Shown piece after piece: positions 51,206-62,101 of a DNA stretch of 64,000 nucleotides. How positions within the stretch are numbered: position 1 is the first letter of the stretch; each line of letters starts with the position of its first letter. The notes under the pieces were generated by a model, which saw only the letters and a program-made list of their open reading frames with translations, did not search any database and had not been told where the DNA came from. The position numbers were made by a program, and so were the translations under genes. Source of the stretch: Bacillus sp. JCM 19034 (GTDB taxonomy: Bacteria; Bacillota; Bacilli; Bacillales; Bacillaceae_D); NCBI RefSeq assembly GCF_001310635.1, contig NZ_BAXR01000005.1, positions 185,957 to 249,956 on the forward strand. Direction: 5' to 3'.

Positions 51206-52507
51206 TTATTTATATTCAGGAAGCCACTGTCCATGAGCTTCAATCAAGTCATCACACATCGCAATAATATCATCCATTGATAATTCAGAGCTTGTATGCG
51301 GGTCAAGCATAGCCGCCTGATAAATATGTTCTTTCTTTAAAGTCATCGCCGCTTCAATCGTTAAAAGCTGCGTATTAATGTTTGTACGGTTAAGTGCTGC
51401 TAGCTGTTCTGGCAAATCCCCAACATAACATGGCATAATTCCACTTCTATCTGCTACACAAGGTACTTCAACACAAGCATTTGTCGGTAAATTTGAAATT
51501 AAACCGCCTGTATTTAATACATTCCCACCAAATTTAAAAGGCTTGTTCGTTTCCATTGCTTCAATAATATAAGAGCTATATTCATGGGTGCGTTCGTGTG
51601 AAAGCTGTGTATTATTAACCATCTCTTCACGCATGTTTTCCCATCCCTTAATTTGATTAACACAACGACGCGGGTATTCATCTAACGGAATGTTAAATTG
51701 TTCGATTAACTCAGGATATCGACTTTTTATGAAATAAGGATGATATTCGGCATTATGTTCAGAGGATTCCGTTACATAATAACCAAACTTATCCATTAGC
51801 TCGAACCGAACCATATCATCGTGCTTTTCTTTTTGCTTCTCCCTGGCTCTCTTTTTTATTTCTGGATATAAATCCTTTCCATCCTTCTTTACTTCGAGCA
51901 ACCAAGCCATATGGTTAATGCCGGCAATTTTTTCCTCAATGCCAGTATGATCCATCTCTAAAGCCTTAAATAGGTGTTCTGTACAAATTTGTACACTGTG
52001 GCATAATCCGATCGTTTTTATATTTGTATAGCGGAGCATCGTTCCCGTTAGTGCAGCCATCGGATTCGTATAATTTAAAAACCAGGCATCTGGGCATACC
52101 TCTTCCATATCTTTTGCAAAATCTAATAAGACAGGAATTGTACGTAATGACCGAAATATCCCACCGATCCCAACTGTATCAGCTATCGTTTGACGTAGAC
52201 CATATTTTTTCGGGATTTCAAAGTCAATAACTGTACTTGGCTCATATCCCCCTACTTGAATGGCATTTATGACGTATTTCGCACCTCTAAGTGCTTCTTT
52301 CCGATCCGAATACGCTTTCACTTTAATCGTTTCGTTATAGTTATTCGCTAAATTTAGAAGCATTGTTTCAGAATCCTTGAGTCTTGTTTCGTCAATATCA
52401 TGTAATGCGAACTCAAAACCATTTAATGCTTCAACAAACATACAATCACCTAGCACATTTTTTGCGAAAACGGTACTTCCTGCTCCAATAAACGTTATTT
52501 TCGCCAT
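51206..52507 (-). CDS. melA: Alpha-galactosidase, glycoside hydrolase family 4
   Basis: A 433-residue GH4 enzyme that uses NAD and a divalent metal to cleave alpha-galactosides (melibiose type). The dinucleotide motif GAGSTVFAKNV, the metal-binding Cys-His in LCHSVQ, and the following NHMAW are as expected in MelA-like GH4 members. AAAGGAGG precedes the ATG. It is the only structural gene of the LacI-regulated unit; no transporter for the sugar is adjacent. Confidence 0.93.
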   Translation of the reverse strand: MAKITFIGAGSTVFAKNVLGDCMFVEALNGFEFALHDIDETRLKDSETMLLNLANNYNETIKVKAYSDRKEALRGAKYVINAIQVGGYEPSTVIDFEIPKKYGLRQTIADTVGIGGIFRSLRTIPVLLDFAKDMEEVCPDAWFLNYTNPMAALTGTMLRYTNIKTIGLCHSVQICTEHLFKALEMDHTGIEEKIAGINHMAWLLEVKKDGKDLYPEIKKRAREKQKEKHDDMVRFELMDKFGYYVTESSEHNAEYHPYFIKSRYPELIEQFNIPLDEYPRRCVNQIKGWENMREEMVNNTQLSHERTHEYSSYIIEAMETNKPFKFGGNVLNTGGLISNLPTNACVEVPCVADRSGIMPCYVGDLPEQLAALNRTNINTQLLTIEAAMTLKKEHIYQAAMLDPHTSSELSMDDIIAMCDDLIEAHGQWLPEYK

Positions 52508-52522
52508 CGGTAATACCTCCTT

Positions 52523-52596
52523 TATATTTTAGTAAAATTAAATACTTATTTACTAAAATATAACTCATTATTTATCAACTGACAATACGTTTACAA
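52523..52596 (-). promoter_or_regulatory. melA promoter with operator palindrome and cre-like site
   Basis: On the minus strand TTGTCA (52580-52585) and TATATT (52557-52562) have a 17-base spacer. A 14-base perfect inverted repeat TATATTTTAGTAAA (52523-52536 with 52549-52562) covers the -10 box and is a strong repressor-operator candidate. Immediately upstream, TTGTAAACGTATTG resembles a CcpA cre site. Suggests local LacI-type repression plus catabolite control. Confidence 0.65.
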
Positions 52597-52640
52597 AAAA
52601 AGGTTCATGATTATTTCTACTATAATCATGAACCTTTTTT
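52597..52640. terminator. Terminator between melA promoter and LacI-type gene
   Basis: About 17-base arms (AAAAGGTTCATGATTAT and its complement) with a seven-base loop. It ends the regulator gene on the minus strand and would work in both directions. Confidence 0.9.
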
Positions 52641-52651
52641 AACGGTTTATC

Positions 52652-53777
<1,126 letters not shown>

Positions 53778-53813
53778 CTAAAATGTGTACGTAACAAGTG
53801 TGACTCAAGAAGA

Positions 53814-53853
53814 AAACTGTCCTAAAGATTGTAAACAATCATTAAGACAGTTT
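53814..53853 (-). terminator. Terminator of dagK
   Basis: AAACTGTC and GACAGTTT arms enclose an inner GATTGT/ACAATC stem. U-rich tail on the minus strand. Confidence 0.7.
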
Positions 53854-53859
53854 ATTATG

Positions 53860-54753
53860 CTACGAACGTGTTTCTGGCATGAGCATTTTAAAATGGTGAT
53901 ACATATTTACAAATTCAGCTGGAAGAGCTCCGCCATGCTCTCCATCAAGGTTTAACTGCATGTCCCCTTCTACTTCCACTTTGATCCGGTTTGCGTGTAC
54001 ATACATGACCTTCGGATGGTTAATATGTTCTCCACGCAAAGCTAGAGTTACTAAATGTAGAAACTCAGAAAATGATAACTTTTTTACAATGATAAAGTCA
54101 AACATTCCATCCTGTAAAGAGGCATCTGGAGCTAGCCTTTCAAATCCGCCAACAGAATTTGTATTTGAGACAAGAAACAGCATAATCTCTTCTTCAAATA
54201 ACTTACCATCGTATTCAATTCGAACATGCTGCGGTGCTATTTGCGGTAGCTTTTCTATTCCTTTTAAATAGTATGCTAGTTGGCCAACAGCCGTCTTTAA
54301 TTTACTAGGAACTTCATAAGTTAGCTCCGTCAATGTTCCCCCAGCGGCGATGTTAATAAAAAAACGATCATTTACTTTACCTATATCAATTGGTTCAATA
54401 TAACCGTCACACAAAATATCGCAAGCTCTTTCAACATCTCGTGGAATACGAAGTGCTCGTGCAAAATCATTCGTTGTTCCTGCTGGTATTAAACCGAGTG
54501 TCGGTCTCTTCTCCAGGTTGGCTAAACCATTGACGACTTCAAAAATCGTCCCATCCCCACCTGCGGCGATCACGAGGTCATATTCATTTTCACCTGCTAT
54601 ACGTGCAGCCCTTGTAGCACAACCTTCACCAGTAGTTGCATGAGCAGATGTTTCATAGCCTGAGGTCTCTAGCCGTTCTAAAATATACGCTAAGTTCTTT
54701 CTGATTTGTTCGCGACCTGAAGTTGGGTTATAAATCAAACGCGCTTTTTTCAT
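53860..54753 (-). CDS. dagK: Diacylglycerol kinase (DagK/YerQ)
   Basis: A 297-residue soluble lipid kinase that phosphorylates diacylglycerol released by lipoteichoic-acid synthesis. The kinase motif GGDGTIFEVVNGL and the following GLIPAGTTNDFAR are complete; a Gly-rich C-terminal lobe (LNLDGEHGGALPAEF) ends it. ATG 54753 is preferred to the one at 54756, which lies two bases from AGGGA. As in other bacilli it sits downstream of gatCAB on the same strand. Between the two lie ~430 bases of spacer and the gatB terminator. Confidence 0.93.
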   Translation of the reverse strand: MKKARLIYNPTSGREQIRKNLAYILERLETSGYETSAHATTGEGCATRAARIAGENEYDLVIAAGGDGTIFEVVNGLANLEKRPTLGLIPAGTTNDFARALRIPRDVERACDILCDGYIEPIDIGKVNDRFFINIAAGGTLTELTYEVPSKLKTAVGQLAYYLKGIEKLPQIAPQHVRIEYDGKLFEEEIMLFLVSNTNSVGGFERLAPDASLQDGMFDFIIVKKLSFSEFLHLVTLALRGEHINHPKVMYVHANRIKVEVEGDMQLNLDGEHGGALPAEFVNMYHHFKMLMPETRS

Positions 54754-54756
54754 CAT

Positions 54757-55130
54757 GATCCCTACTTTATCTGTTAATAATCGCCAAATTTTGTCATATA
54801 CTTAGTATTGTACCTTACATCTAATCTATAAGCAATGAGCATAGGTCATACTGATTTTTAATGAACGTATCACATCTTTTAGTCAATACGTGTATGCGAG
54901 CGTACGTTAACCGAATGCTGTTATTCATTCTTTCTTAATCCAACGATTCGTTTTTAATGAGTTTTATATTTAGATAAGGCGATTGATAGCTTGGGGCTAA
55001 TTTCTTTAATAAATCATTCAACTAACACCCTTTTGATGCATTTCCTCGCCATTTCTGCACCTACTGCGTTTGGGACATCTTGCATCTATCAGCACTGCAC
55101 GTAAGGCTATTTCACTCCTTAACCTAAAAT
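54757..55130. other. Spacer between dagK and gatB
   Basis: About 375 bases. A 30-codon minus-strand frame after AAAGGGTG near 55030 has no recognisable content. Otherwise nothing seen. Confidence 0.35.
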
Positions 55131-55177
55131 AAAAAAGATCCTCACCTGCTCCATAATTAAGCAAGCAAATGAGAATC
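55131..55177 (-). terminator. Terminator of the gatCAB operon
   Basis: On the minus strand an imperfect but long hairpin (GATTCTCA...TGAGGATC with an inner TGCT/AGCA) precedes six U. Confidence 0.75.
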
Positions 55178-55187
55178 CCCCCAATTA

Positions 55188-56620
55188 TTAACGCTTTTTC
55201 ATTTCTTCAATCAATAGCTTGTTGACCATCGGTGGGTTTGCTTTTCCTTTCGATGCTTTCATTACTTGTCCGACAAGGAAGCCAACCGCTTTTTCTTTGC
55301 CATTTTTATAATCGTCAATGATTTTTGGATTGTTATCAAGAACCTCTGTGACCATCTGAAGAATCGCACCTTCATCAGAGATTTGAACAAGTCCTTTGTC
55401 TTTTACAATTTGCTCTGCGTCGCCACCATTTTCAATTAATTCTTTGAACACTGTCTTCGCAATTTTAGAAGAGATCGTTCCTTTTTCAATTAATTGAATC
55501 ATTCCTGCTAAGCCTTCAGGTGTTAATGCAACGTCTTTTAACTCTTTTTGTTCAGCATTTAAATACGCCGACACTTCACCCATTAACCAGTTTGATGCTT
55601 GTTTTGCACTTGCACCATGCTCTACCGTACTTTCAAAGAAGTCAGACATCTCTTTCGTTAATGTTAATACCCCTGCGTCATATGCTGGTAATCCTAACTC
55701 CTCCACGTAACGCTGCTTACGAGCATCCGGTAATTCCGGAATAGTAGCTAGAACACGTGCTTTCCACTCGTCATCAATATAAAGTGCCACTAAGTCAGGC
55801 TCCGGGAAATAACGATAATCATCTGAGCCTTCCTTTACTCGCATCAAGAGTGTTTTGTTGGCAGCCTCATCATAACGACGTGTTTCTTGTTCAATAACTC
55901 CACCTGAGAGAAGTACTTGCTCTTGACGCTTCTCTTCATACTCTAATCCTTTGCGAACGAAGTTAAATGAGTTTAAGTTTTTCAGCTCTGTTTTCGTACC
56001 GAACTTCTCTTGACCAACAGGACGAAGAGAAATGTTCGCATCACACCGTAGAGAACCTTCCTCCATTTTACAATCGGAAACACCCGTATATTGAATGATT
56101 GCCTTCAGCTTCTCTAAATAAGCATATGCTTCATTCGGTGTACGAATATCTGGTTCAGATACGATCTCAATCAATGGCGTCCCTTGACGGTTATAGTCGA
56201 CTAATGAATAGCCATTAGATGAGTGTGTTAACTTTCCCGCATCCTCTTCTAGGTGAAGACGAGTAATTCCAATCCGTTTCTTATAGCCATCCACTTCAAT
56301 TTCAATCCATCCATTCTCGCCAATCGGTTGATCAAATTGCGAAATCTGATAAGCTTTCGGGTTATCCGGATAAAATAGTTCTTACGATCAAATTTCGTAT
56401 CGGTTGCAACCTCACAATTTAATGCCATTGCTGCTTTCATCGCGAACTCAACAGCCGAACGATTTAAAACAGGCAAAACCCCAGGATAACCTAGATCAAT
56501 CACACTCGTGTTTGCATTCGGCTCAGACCCGAAGTGATTGGGACTTGCTGAGAAAATTTTTGATTCTGTTTCTAGCTCTACATGGACTTCAAGTCCGATA
56601 ATCGTTTCAAATTGACTCAT
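55188..56620 (-). CDS. gatB: Aspartyl/glutamyl-tRNA amidotransferase subunit B, one frameshift
   Basis: GatB converts misacylated Glu-tRNA(Gln) or Asp-tRNA(Asn) to the amide form, together with GatA and GatC. About 477 residues after repair. The N-terminal catalytic part opens [12 protein letters not shown] and carries [15 protein letters not shown]; a helical and a YqeY-like tail ([14 protein letters not shown]) bind tRNA. The frame is lost near 56373, where one more T on the minus strand gives NYFYPDNPK. GGGAGG precedes the ATG. GatB is usually indispensable in bacilli, so the lesion is probably an artefact of sequencing. Confidence 0.95.
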
Positions 56621-56635
56621 TACTTCATCCCTCCC

Positions 56636-58093
56636 TTACAACGTCGGCTTCTTCGTATGATAGTCTGTTGCTTGTTCAAATGTATGTGCGACACGATAGA
56701 CGGTGCTCTCGTCAAAGTGTTTCCCGATAATTTGCAATCCTAGTGGTAATCCATCCTTAAAGCCACATGGAATTGAAATACCCGGAACGCCAGCCAAGTT
56801 GACTGGAATCGTCAAAATATCGTTTGCATACATCGTTAATGGATCCTTTGTATTCTCACCAATCTTAAATGAAGGAGTTGGTGAGGTTGGGCCAATAATA
56901 ACATCATATTGTTCAAAAATCTTTTCAAAATCTTGTTTAATTAATGTACGAACTTGTTGTGCCTTTTTATAATAAGCATCATAATAGCCTGAGCTTAACG
57001 CAAACGTTCCAAGCATAATACGGCGCTTCACTTCATCACCAAATCCTTCTGCTCTCGTTTGCTTGTACATTTCAAGTAAATTGTCAGCATTATCTGTACG
57101 ATAGCCGTAGCGTACACCGTCAAAGCGCGATAAATTCGCTGAAGCCTCAGATGAGGAAAGTAAGTAGTACGTTGCTAATGCATATTTTGAGTGTGGTAAC
57201 GAAACCTCTTCCCACGTTGCACCTTGAGCTTCAAGTACTTTTAATGCATCAAGAACCGATTGTTTAACCTCTTCTTGTACGCCTTCTCCTAAATATTCCT
57301 TAGGAACGGCGATTTTTAAGCCTTTCACGTTTCCTGTTAAAGCAGATAGAAAGTCTGGTACTTCGACATTGGCAGATGTTGAATCCATCGGGTCTACGCC
57401 GACAATCGACTGCAATAAATAAGCATTATCTTCAACTGTTGTAGTAATTGGTCCAATTTGATCTAATGACGATGCAAATGCGACTAGACCGTAACGCGAT
57501 ACCCGGCCATATGTCGGCTTAAGCCCCACTACGCCACAATACGCAGCAGGCTGACGGATCGATCCACCGGTATCAGATCCTAACGAAAATGGAACTTGTC
57601 CTGCTGCAACAGCTGCAGCCGAACCACCGCTTGAACCACCAGGAACATGATCTAGATTCCAAGGATTCTTTGTTTCTTGGAAAGCAGAATTCTCCGTTGA
57701 TGACCCCATCGCAAACTCATCCATATTAAGCTTCCCGATCGTAATCGCTTGAGCTTCAGCTAATTTTTGAACAACAGTGGCATCATAAATTGGATCAAAG
57801 TTTTCAAGAATTCGACTCGAGCAAGTTGTCCGTAGGCCTTTAGTGACGATGTTATCCTTCACGCCAATAGGCATACCAAATAAAAGCCCGCGCTCTCTGT
57901 CTGAACTTAGTGCTTCGTCTAATTCAGCAGCGTAGGCACGTGCTTTCTCTTCGTTTAACGTAACAAATGCTTTTACTTTATCATCAGTTTCTGCAATTCT
58001 TTTATAGGATTGATCGACTAAATCGGCCACTTTAATTTCTTTCTTATGTAACATGTCGTGAAGCTCGGACATTTTATAATCAAATAATGACAT
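56636..58093 (-). CDS. gatA: Aspartyl/glutamyl-tRNA amidotransferase subunit A
   Basis: The amidase subunit of the tRNA amidotransferase; it releases ammonia from Gln for GatB. 485 residues, full length. The Ser-cisSer-Lys amidase signature is present: Lys in IGVKDNI, Ser-rich [15 protein letters not shown] and the following [10 protein letters not shown]. It is 15 bases upstream of gatB and 17 bases downstream of gatC. AGGAGG lies before the ATG. Confidence 0.97.
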   Translation of the reverse strand: MSLFDYKMSELHDMLHKKEIKVADLVDQSYKRIAETDDKVKAFVTLNEEKARAYAAELDEALSSDRERGLLFGMPIGVKDNIVTKGLRTTCSSRILENFDPIYDATVVQKLAEAQAITIGKLNMDEFAMGSSTENSAFQETKNPWNLDHVPGGSSGGSAAAVAAGQVPFSLGSDTGGSIRQPAAYCGVVGLKPTYGRVSRYGLVAFASSLDQIGPITTTVEDNAYLLQSIVGVDPMDSTSANVEVPDFLSALTGNVKGLKIAVPKEYLGEGVQEEVKQSVLDALKVLEAQGATWEEVSLPHSKYALATYYLLSSSEASANLSRFDGVRYGYRTDNADNLLEMYKQTRAEGFGDEVKRRIMLGTFALSSGYYDAYYKKAQQVRTLIKQDFEKIFEQYDVIIGPTSPTPSFKIGENTKDPLTMYANDILTIPVNLAGVPGISIPCGFKDGLPLGLQIIGKHFDESTVYRVAHTFEQATDYHTKKPTL

Positions 58094-58110
58094 CCCTGCT
58101 AACCTCCTTA

Positions 58111-58401
58111 CTATTCTATGATTGATGGCACTTTAATTTGTCCATCCTCATGATCAGGTGCATTCTTAAGTACCTCTTCGACTGGTAATCCCTTTCCAGC
58201 CTTATCTTCACGTAGGACATTTTTCATATCTAATACATGAGTGGTCGGTTCTACACCTGTTGTATCTAATTCGTTTAATTGCTCAGCAAAAGTAATAATC
58301 GCATCCAATTGCTCCGTAAACATTTTCGCTTCATCCTCAGTAATCGCAAGCCTTGCAAGATTCGCAACATGCTTCACTTGCTCCTCAGAAATTCGAGACA
58401 T
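58111..58401 (-). CDS. gatC: Aspartyl/glutamyl-tRNA amidotransferase subunit C
   Basis: A 96-residue Gat[38 protein letters not shown] and a C-terminal [21 protein letters not shown] are the standard blocks. It wraps the GatA-GatB interface. ATG 58401 follows GGAGGTGAAGG; the longer frame to 58500 lacks a site. First gene of the gatCAB operon. Confidence 0.95.
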   Translation of the reverse strand: MSRISEEQVKHVANLARLAITEDEAKMFTEQLDAIITFAEQLNELDTTGVEPTTHVLDMKNVLREDKAGKGLPVEEVLKNAPDHEDGQIKVPSIIE

Positions 58402-58675
58402 TCTTCCTTCACCTCCATTAAAAATACACGCATTAACAGTACCATTAATGATACCAAATTCCTTTAGTGTAGGCAATAAAGGGAACAACCCATAGCCCAT
58501 TAAATTAACTCGGTCCCATCCTAAAAAGCCATTTAGTATTTTTTCCCCAAGAACTAGCTCTGCTTAACTCGTCCATTTCAATGAGCTCGGGGCATTTTCA
58601 GCGTGGTTTCCATATATGTATTTATGTTTTACCAGTTAGATCCCGCATAACAATATACCATTCTCTATGTAAAAC
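58402..58675. other. Upstream region of gatCAB
   Basis: Promoter region of the operon presumably lies here. No clear -35/-10 pair with good spacing could be settled on. Confidence 0.3.
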
Positions 58676-58730
58676 CTAAAAAAAATCCTGTCCTCAGCAC
58701 ACATAATAATTAATCTTTGGGAGGACAGGA
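58676..58730 (-). terminator. Terminator of the DUF1906 gene
   Basis: On the minus strand TCCTGTCCT and AGGACAGGA (nine-base arms, about 27-base loop) followed by eight U. Confidence 0.85.
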
Positions 58731-58798
58731 ACCATTATAAGATCATATATAGTCTCAAAAATCATTCTTTTAATAAAAAGTTGTCGGGTAACAAGGAA

Positions 58799-60055
58799 CT
58801 ACCACAGAACGTCAAAAACATTGCTGTCAAAGTGATTTGTATCAATGTTGCATGTCTGCGCATCAATACCGTATTGCCAGCCAGCGATTAACGCTCCTTC
58901 AGGTGCTTCGGGATCGTATTCCGGTGCATTTTCTTCAGTTGTAATACCAATATTTGGTGAAGATGTCCACACATAATTGTTTTCTAGTAAGCTAGGATTT
59001 TCCTCTGCAGCTGTTTCATAGGCAGTATAAAGTTCACGATCAGGGTGGAAAATTCCATAAACGCCGGATTCATATTCGGATTCTTCCATCGCGTCGTACC
59101 AGCCGAGAAGGAAATCAGCATCAATGGGATAGATCGGTTCCACATTGGCAAATATTGCTACGCCTTCTGGAACTCCAAACTCCCTCGCCATTTCAATGGC
59201 AGCTGTTGCTTCGCTTTGTCCTTTTTCATAACCAGTCGCATCCGTGAAGTGATTCCAAATGACCATAATATCAATATCATTTTCGTGAAGGCGTTCCACT
59301 TCTTCCTCAGTCAATCCGTGGGAAACCCCTTCCTTATCTCCTAAATACCTTGCCCATACTTGCGGGTCACCAAAATTCTCACGAACACATGATAGCATGT
59401 CTTCTGTTGTTAAGCTTGCAGAATCAACGCCCCAAACGGTAGCGGGCGTTTTACCATTTCCTTTACTATCCTCTGTCCCATTGTCTGCTTCGTCCCCGTT
59501 ACCGTTCTCTTCTTCATTGGCTGCCTCGTCTCCATTACCATTTTCGTCGGTAACGTTCTCTTCACTGTCACCTTTTCCTTCTACGTTATTGACAATGTTA
59601 TTAGTAACATTGACATCAATACTCACTTCAATATTGTTTGAGACGCTATTATCAATCCTGTTGTTTGAACTATTCGTTAAATTATTTTCTATTTGATTAT
59701 CGATTGTTGCTTCGTCTCCGTTAATGTGATTTTCGATATTGTTGCCTATATCCCCGTTTTCACTGTTTATTGTATTATTAATGGTATTATCAATTTCTCC
59801 GTTGTTCCCATTAATTTCGTTAACAATGGAATTGTCAACATTTCCTCCATCAGCGTTTATCTCATTATTGATTGTATTGCTAATGTCACTGTCTCCACCA
59901 TTCGATTCCTGCTGGGCTTCTGTTTCATTGTCATCCGACGAAGCTGTTGCTGGATTTGTCTTATCGGCACTACCGTACATATAGAAGGTGAACGCAGTGA
60001 GTACAATAGCGAAAAAGGAAATGACATACGGCAACCATCTATGCTTATCTATCAC
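58799..60055 (-). CDS. DUF1906 glycoside-hydrolase-like secreted protein with Asn-rich repeats
   Basis: A 418-residue exported protein. Signal-anchor helix (WLPYVISFFAIVLTAFTFYMYG), then about 110 residues of Asn/Ile-rich repeats of roughly 14-16 residues (variants of DNTINNTIN), an acidic linker, and a C-terminal DUF1906 domain (WGVDSASLTTEDMLSC to GWQYGIDAQTC). DUF1906 has a GH25-like TIM-barrel fold and is thought to act on peptidoglycan or related glycans. GTG 60055 with GGAGGGG seven bases upstream; the longer frame (60121) has no site. Two Cys in the domain could pair. Confidence 0.82.
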   Translation of the reverse strand: MIDKHRWLPYVISFFAIVLTAFTFYMYGSADKTNPATASSDDNETEAQQESNGGDSDISNTINNEINADGGNVDNSIVNEINGNNGEIDNTINNTINSENGDIGNNIENHINGDEATIDNQIENNLTNSSNNRIDNSVSNNIEVSIDVNVTNNIVNNVEGKGDSEENVTDENGNGDEAANEEENGNGDEADNGTEDSKGNGKTPATVWGVDSASLTTEDMLSCVRENFGDPQVWARYLGDKEGVSHGLTEEEVERLHENDIDIMVIWNHFTDATGYEKGQSEATAAIEMAREFGVPEGVAIFANVEPIYPIDADFLLGWYDAMEESEYESGVYGIFHPDRELYTAYETAAEENPSLLENNYVWTSSPNIGITTEENAPEYDPEAPEGALIAGWQYGIDAQTCNIDTNHFDSNVFDVLW

Positions 60056-60358
60056 ACACTCTCCCCTCCTTTTACGTTCGTTATCATCGTACGTAATACA
60101 AGTAAGCTTAGTGAATGACAAATAAGCATTTGGGCATTTGTCTAGAAAAGGTTCATTTCCTTTGTCTTCAATATTGTATTCTTGGCATACTAATTAAGAT
60201 TCAATTATCGTTTTTCAATCAAATAGTAACTGCAAGTAATACTCTTATAAACTCTCCAAGAGAATTAGCAATTTTAATGTCATAGTAGAAAATCTGTTCA
60301 TTCAATTCTATTGACATTAAAGGGCTTACAAGGTTTATCTCTTTTCTGTATATAATAA
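60056..60358. other. Spacer with degenerate copy of the repeat flank
   Basis: AT-rich, no gene seen. Its left part carries the promoter region of the DUF1906 gene. Its right end leads into the R1 repeat. Confidence 0.35.
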
Positions 60359-60430
60359 GCGGTACAACCGGCACTAGGTAGCCCCTCAAAAAGAAAGCTT
60401 GAAAGGCACTTTGCCAATCAAGGTTTCAAA
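60359..60430 (-). terminator. Terminator plus conserved repeat R1
   Basis: Minus-strand hairpin GAAACCTTG...CAAGCTTTC then U5, followed by GAGGGGCTACCTAGTGCCG. The same element recurs at 62447-62515 (R2). Confidence 0.7.
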
Positions 60431-60439
60431 TAAATTACA

Positions 60440-60895
60440 TTATATCTTAGGTATATCAATCTCTTTGCCTGGAGACTTACTAATTATAACGTCAGGAAGG
60501 TTTGGGTTATTCTTTTTTAACTTATACTTTTGAATTTTTGTTAATTCAGGATCAAAGGAAATAACTTGTGATTTAAAGTCTAAATTTAGTAGTTTATTAT
60601 AATTCTTCCTCAAAAAAACTTTCCATTCCTCTAATGAAGAACTTAATATTTCATCTGAACTCTCTAACAAACGATAGCCATCTGCATAATGATACATTAG
60701 TAAACCTGTCCCTAAATCACAGGCCTCATTTTCTAAGATGACTGTTGGTAATTCAAAACCACTATTCCAATTATAATTGGCAGCAAAGTAATGGAGTATT
60801 AGTGGATTATCTACTTTTTTTAACTGGCTGATTAAAATATTATTATCTGTATTATAAAGCAACCCAACAAGATAAGTTATCTCTGAGTTATCCAT
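60440..60895 (-). CDS. DUF4274-family putative immunity protein
   Basis: A 151-residue cytoplasmic protein. The conserved block LHYFAANYNWNSGFELPTVI and CDLGTGLLMYHYADG is the DUF4274 signature, a family that appears repeatedly among immunity genes of polymorphic toxin loci. No partner toxin is adjacent. The gene lies downstream of Imm22 by 24 bases and ends in the R1 terminator element. Probably protects against a toxin of neighbouring strains. Confidence 0.75.
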   Translation of the reverse strand: MDNSEITYLVGLLYNTDNNILISQLKKVDNPLILHYFAANYNWNSGFELPTVILENEACDLGTGLLMYHYADGYRLLESSDEILSSSLEEWKVFLRKNYNKLLNLDFKSQVISFDPELTKIQKYKLKKNNPNLPDVIISKSPGKEIDIPKI

Positions 60896-60919
60896 CCGCT
60901 AAATCAATCCTCCATACCT

Positions 60920-61300
60920 TTAAGAGTACTTATAATTTGTAGCAGCAATAAAATCAAAAGCACCGGTTGAACTAATTTCATTGTTATATTCAAAATTATA
61001 TATTAAAATTACTGCATTATATAATTTCTTTAGGTTTATACTTTTCTGGATTTTTGGGATGACAATTTCTTCATACGAACACCCATCTAATAATGCTGAA
61101 ATATCACTACTACTATTCTTATAAACCGCTTTTTCTATAATATCCTCATCTGTTTCATCCATATCAATATTAAAATCGATAAAGAATTGGGATGGGACAG
61201 ACTCGCCATCTTCATCATACGTTAAATCAACATACTCTCCTATTGAGTCCTCATCGTTAATATTCCCTAACCAAATTGAAACCCATCCTTGTTTTTCCAT
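60920..61300 (-). CDS. Imm22-family immunity protein
   Basis: A 126-residue protein whose opening VSIWLGNINDEDSIGEYVDL, then PSQFFIDFNIDMDETDEDIIE, fits the Imm22 family. Typically such proteins neutralise toxin nuclease domains. AGGAGG before the ATG overlaps the stop of the SMI1-like fragment, showing the array is packed end to end. Confidence 0.75.
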   Translation of the reverse strand: MEKQGWVSIWLGNINDEDSIGEYVDLTYDEDGESVPSQFFIDFNIDMDETDEDIIEKAVYKNSSSDISALLDGCSYEEIVIPKIQKSINLKKLYNAVILIYNFEYNNEISSTGAFDFIAATNYKYS

Positions 61301-61312
61301 TATAGAATCCTC

Positions 61313-61447
61313 CTACTTCAATCTTAGACCTTGTGGTAAAGACGAAACTCCACTCTCTAATCTATAATTAGCCCAATTAATAAGTCGTCTTACAAATGCA
61401 TTATAGTCACTAGAAATAGCTATTAGCTTGTTTTCTTCTCTCCTAGT
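61313..61447 (-). pseudogene. C-terminal remnant of an SMI1/KNR4-like immunity gene
   Basis: The frame reads ENKLIAISSDYNAFVRRLIN and ends SLPQGLRLK before a stop. It lacks a start and most of the protein. The pattern resembles the end of SMI1/KNR4 (SUKH) immunity proteins. Confidence 0.5.
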
Positions 61448-61505
61448 TTACTCATAAACGTCAATAAGAATTGATTGATTGATAAATCGTAAAGTGTTTA
61501 TGGCA

Positions 61506-61557
61506 TGAGAAAAGCACCTCTTAAAAGTCTGATACTAGTATTGTACCAAGAGGTGCT
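61506..61557 (-). terminator. Terminator of the YezG gene
   Basis: Ten-base arms AGCACCTCTT/AAGAGGTGCT, then U4 on the minus strand. Confidence 0.75.
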
Positions 61558-61690
61558 GTTAGTATATATATATTGTTTGAATACAGGCTTATGAACGAGC
61601 TTTTGATTGTTTTTCGAATGTCATGATATAGTCTCTAGTAAAGATAGGGTGTATTTATCAAAATTAGAAACAGATTGCAATGTGTTTTAT

Positions 61691-62101
61691 TTACGCTAAG
61701 TATTCAGCCTCCCATTTATCCTGTTTCTCGTCTGGACTAATTTCTGATATGTCATCATACCCGTAATTAAGTTTCATTCTACCCATGTTATCCAAAATAT
61801 ATGTTAAACTTGTCCATAGTTCCTGGTCCTGAACCTTAAATTCATTCCAAAGTTCTTCAAAACAGTCATACAGTTCTTGTTTTAATTTTCTATGCATAGG
61901 TTTATCAATGTTAAACATATCTACAATATCCAAGCTATATACTGGTTGTTCCTGATTTACTGGATAGTAATAAAAAAATACTTGAGAAAACCCCTCTCTT
62001 ACTTCAGCATATAATAAAATCTTTTCCCATTCTTCTGGTATCATCTCAACTAAAATATTAGCTACCTTTTGGTAGATGGCTTCCATCTGTTTTGTTTCCA
62101 A
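61691..62101 (-). CDS. YezG-family (DUF600) immunity protein
   Basis: A 136-residue protein; MEAIYQKVANILVEMIPEEW and VFFYYYPVNQEQPVYSLDIV match YezG, the immunity partner of the LXG toxin YeeF of B. subtilis. TTG 62101 follows GGAGG by nine bases. No YeeF-type toxin stands next to it, so it is an orphan in the array. Confidence 0.83.
   Translation of the reverse strand: METKQMEAIYQKVANILVEMIPEEWEKILLYAEVREGFSQVFFYYYPVNQEQPVYSLDIVDMFNIDKPMHRKLKQELYDCFEELWNEFKVQDQELWTSLTYILDNMGRMKLNYGYDDISEISPDEKQDKWEAEYLA

Noticed and set aside
59397..60118. Several long plus-strand frames opposite the DUF1906 gene
   Set aside because: They are mirror products of the Asn-rich repeats and acidic linker of the gene on the other strand, with Ser/Leu-rich low-complexity translations and no start sites.
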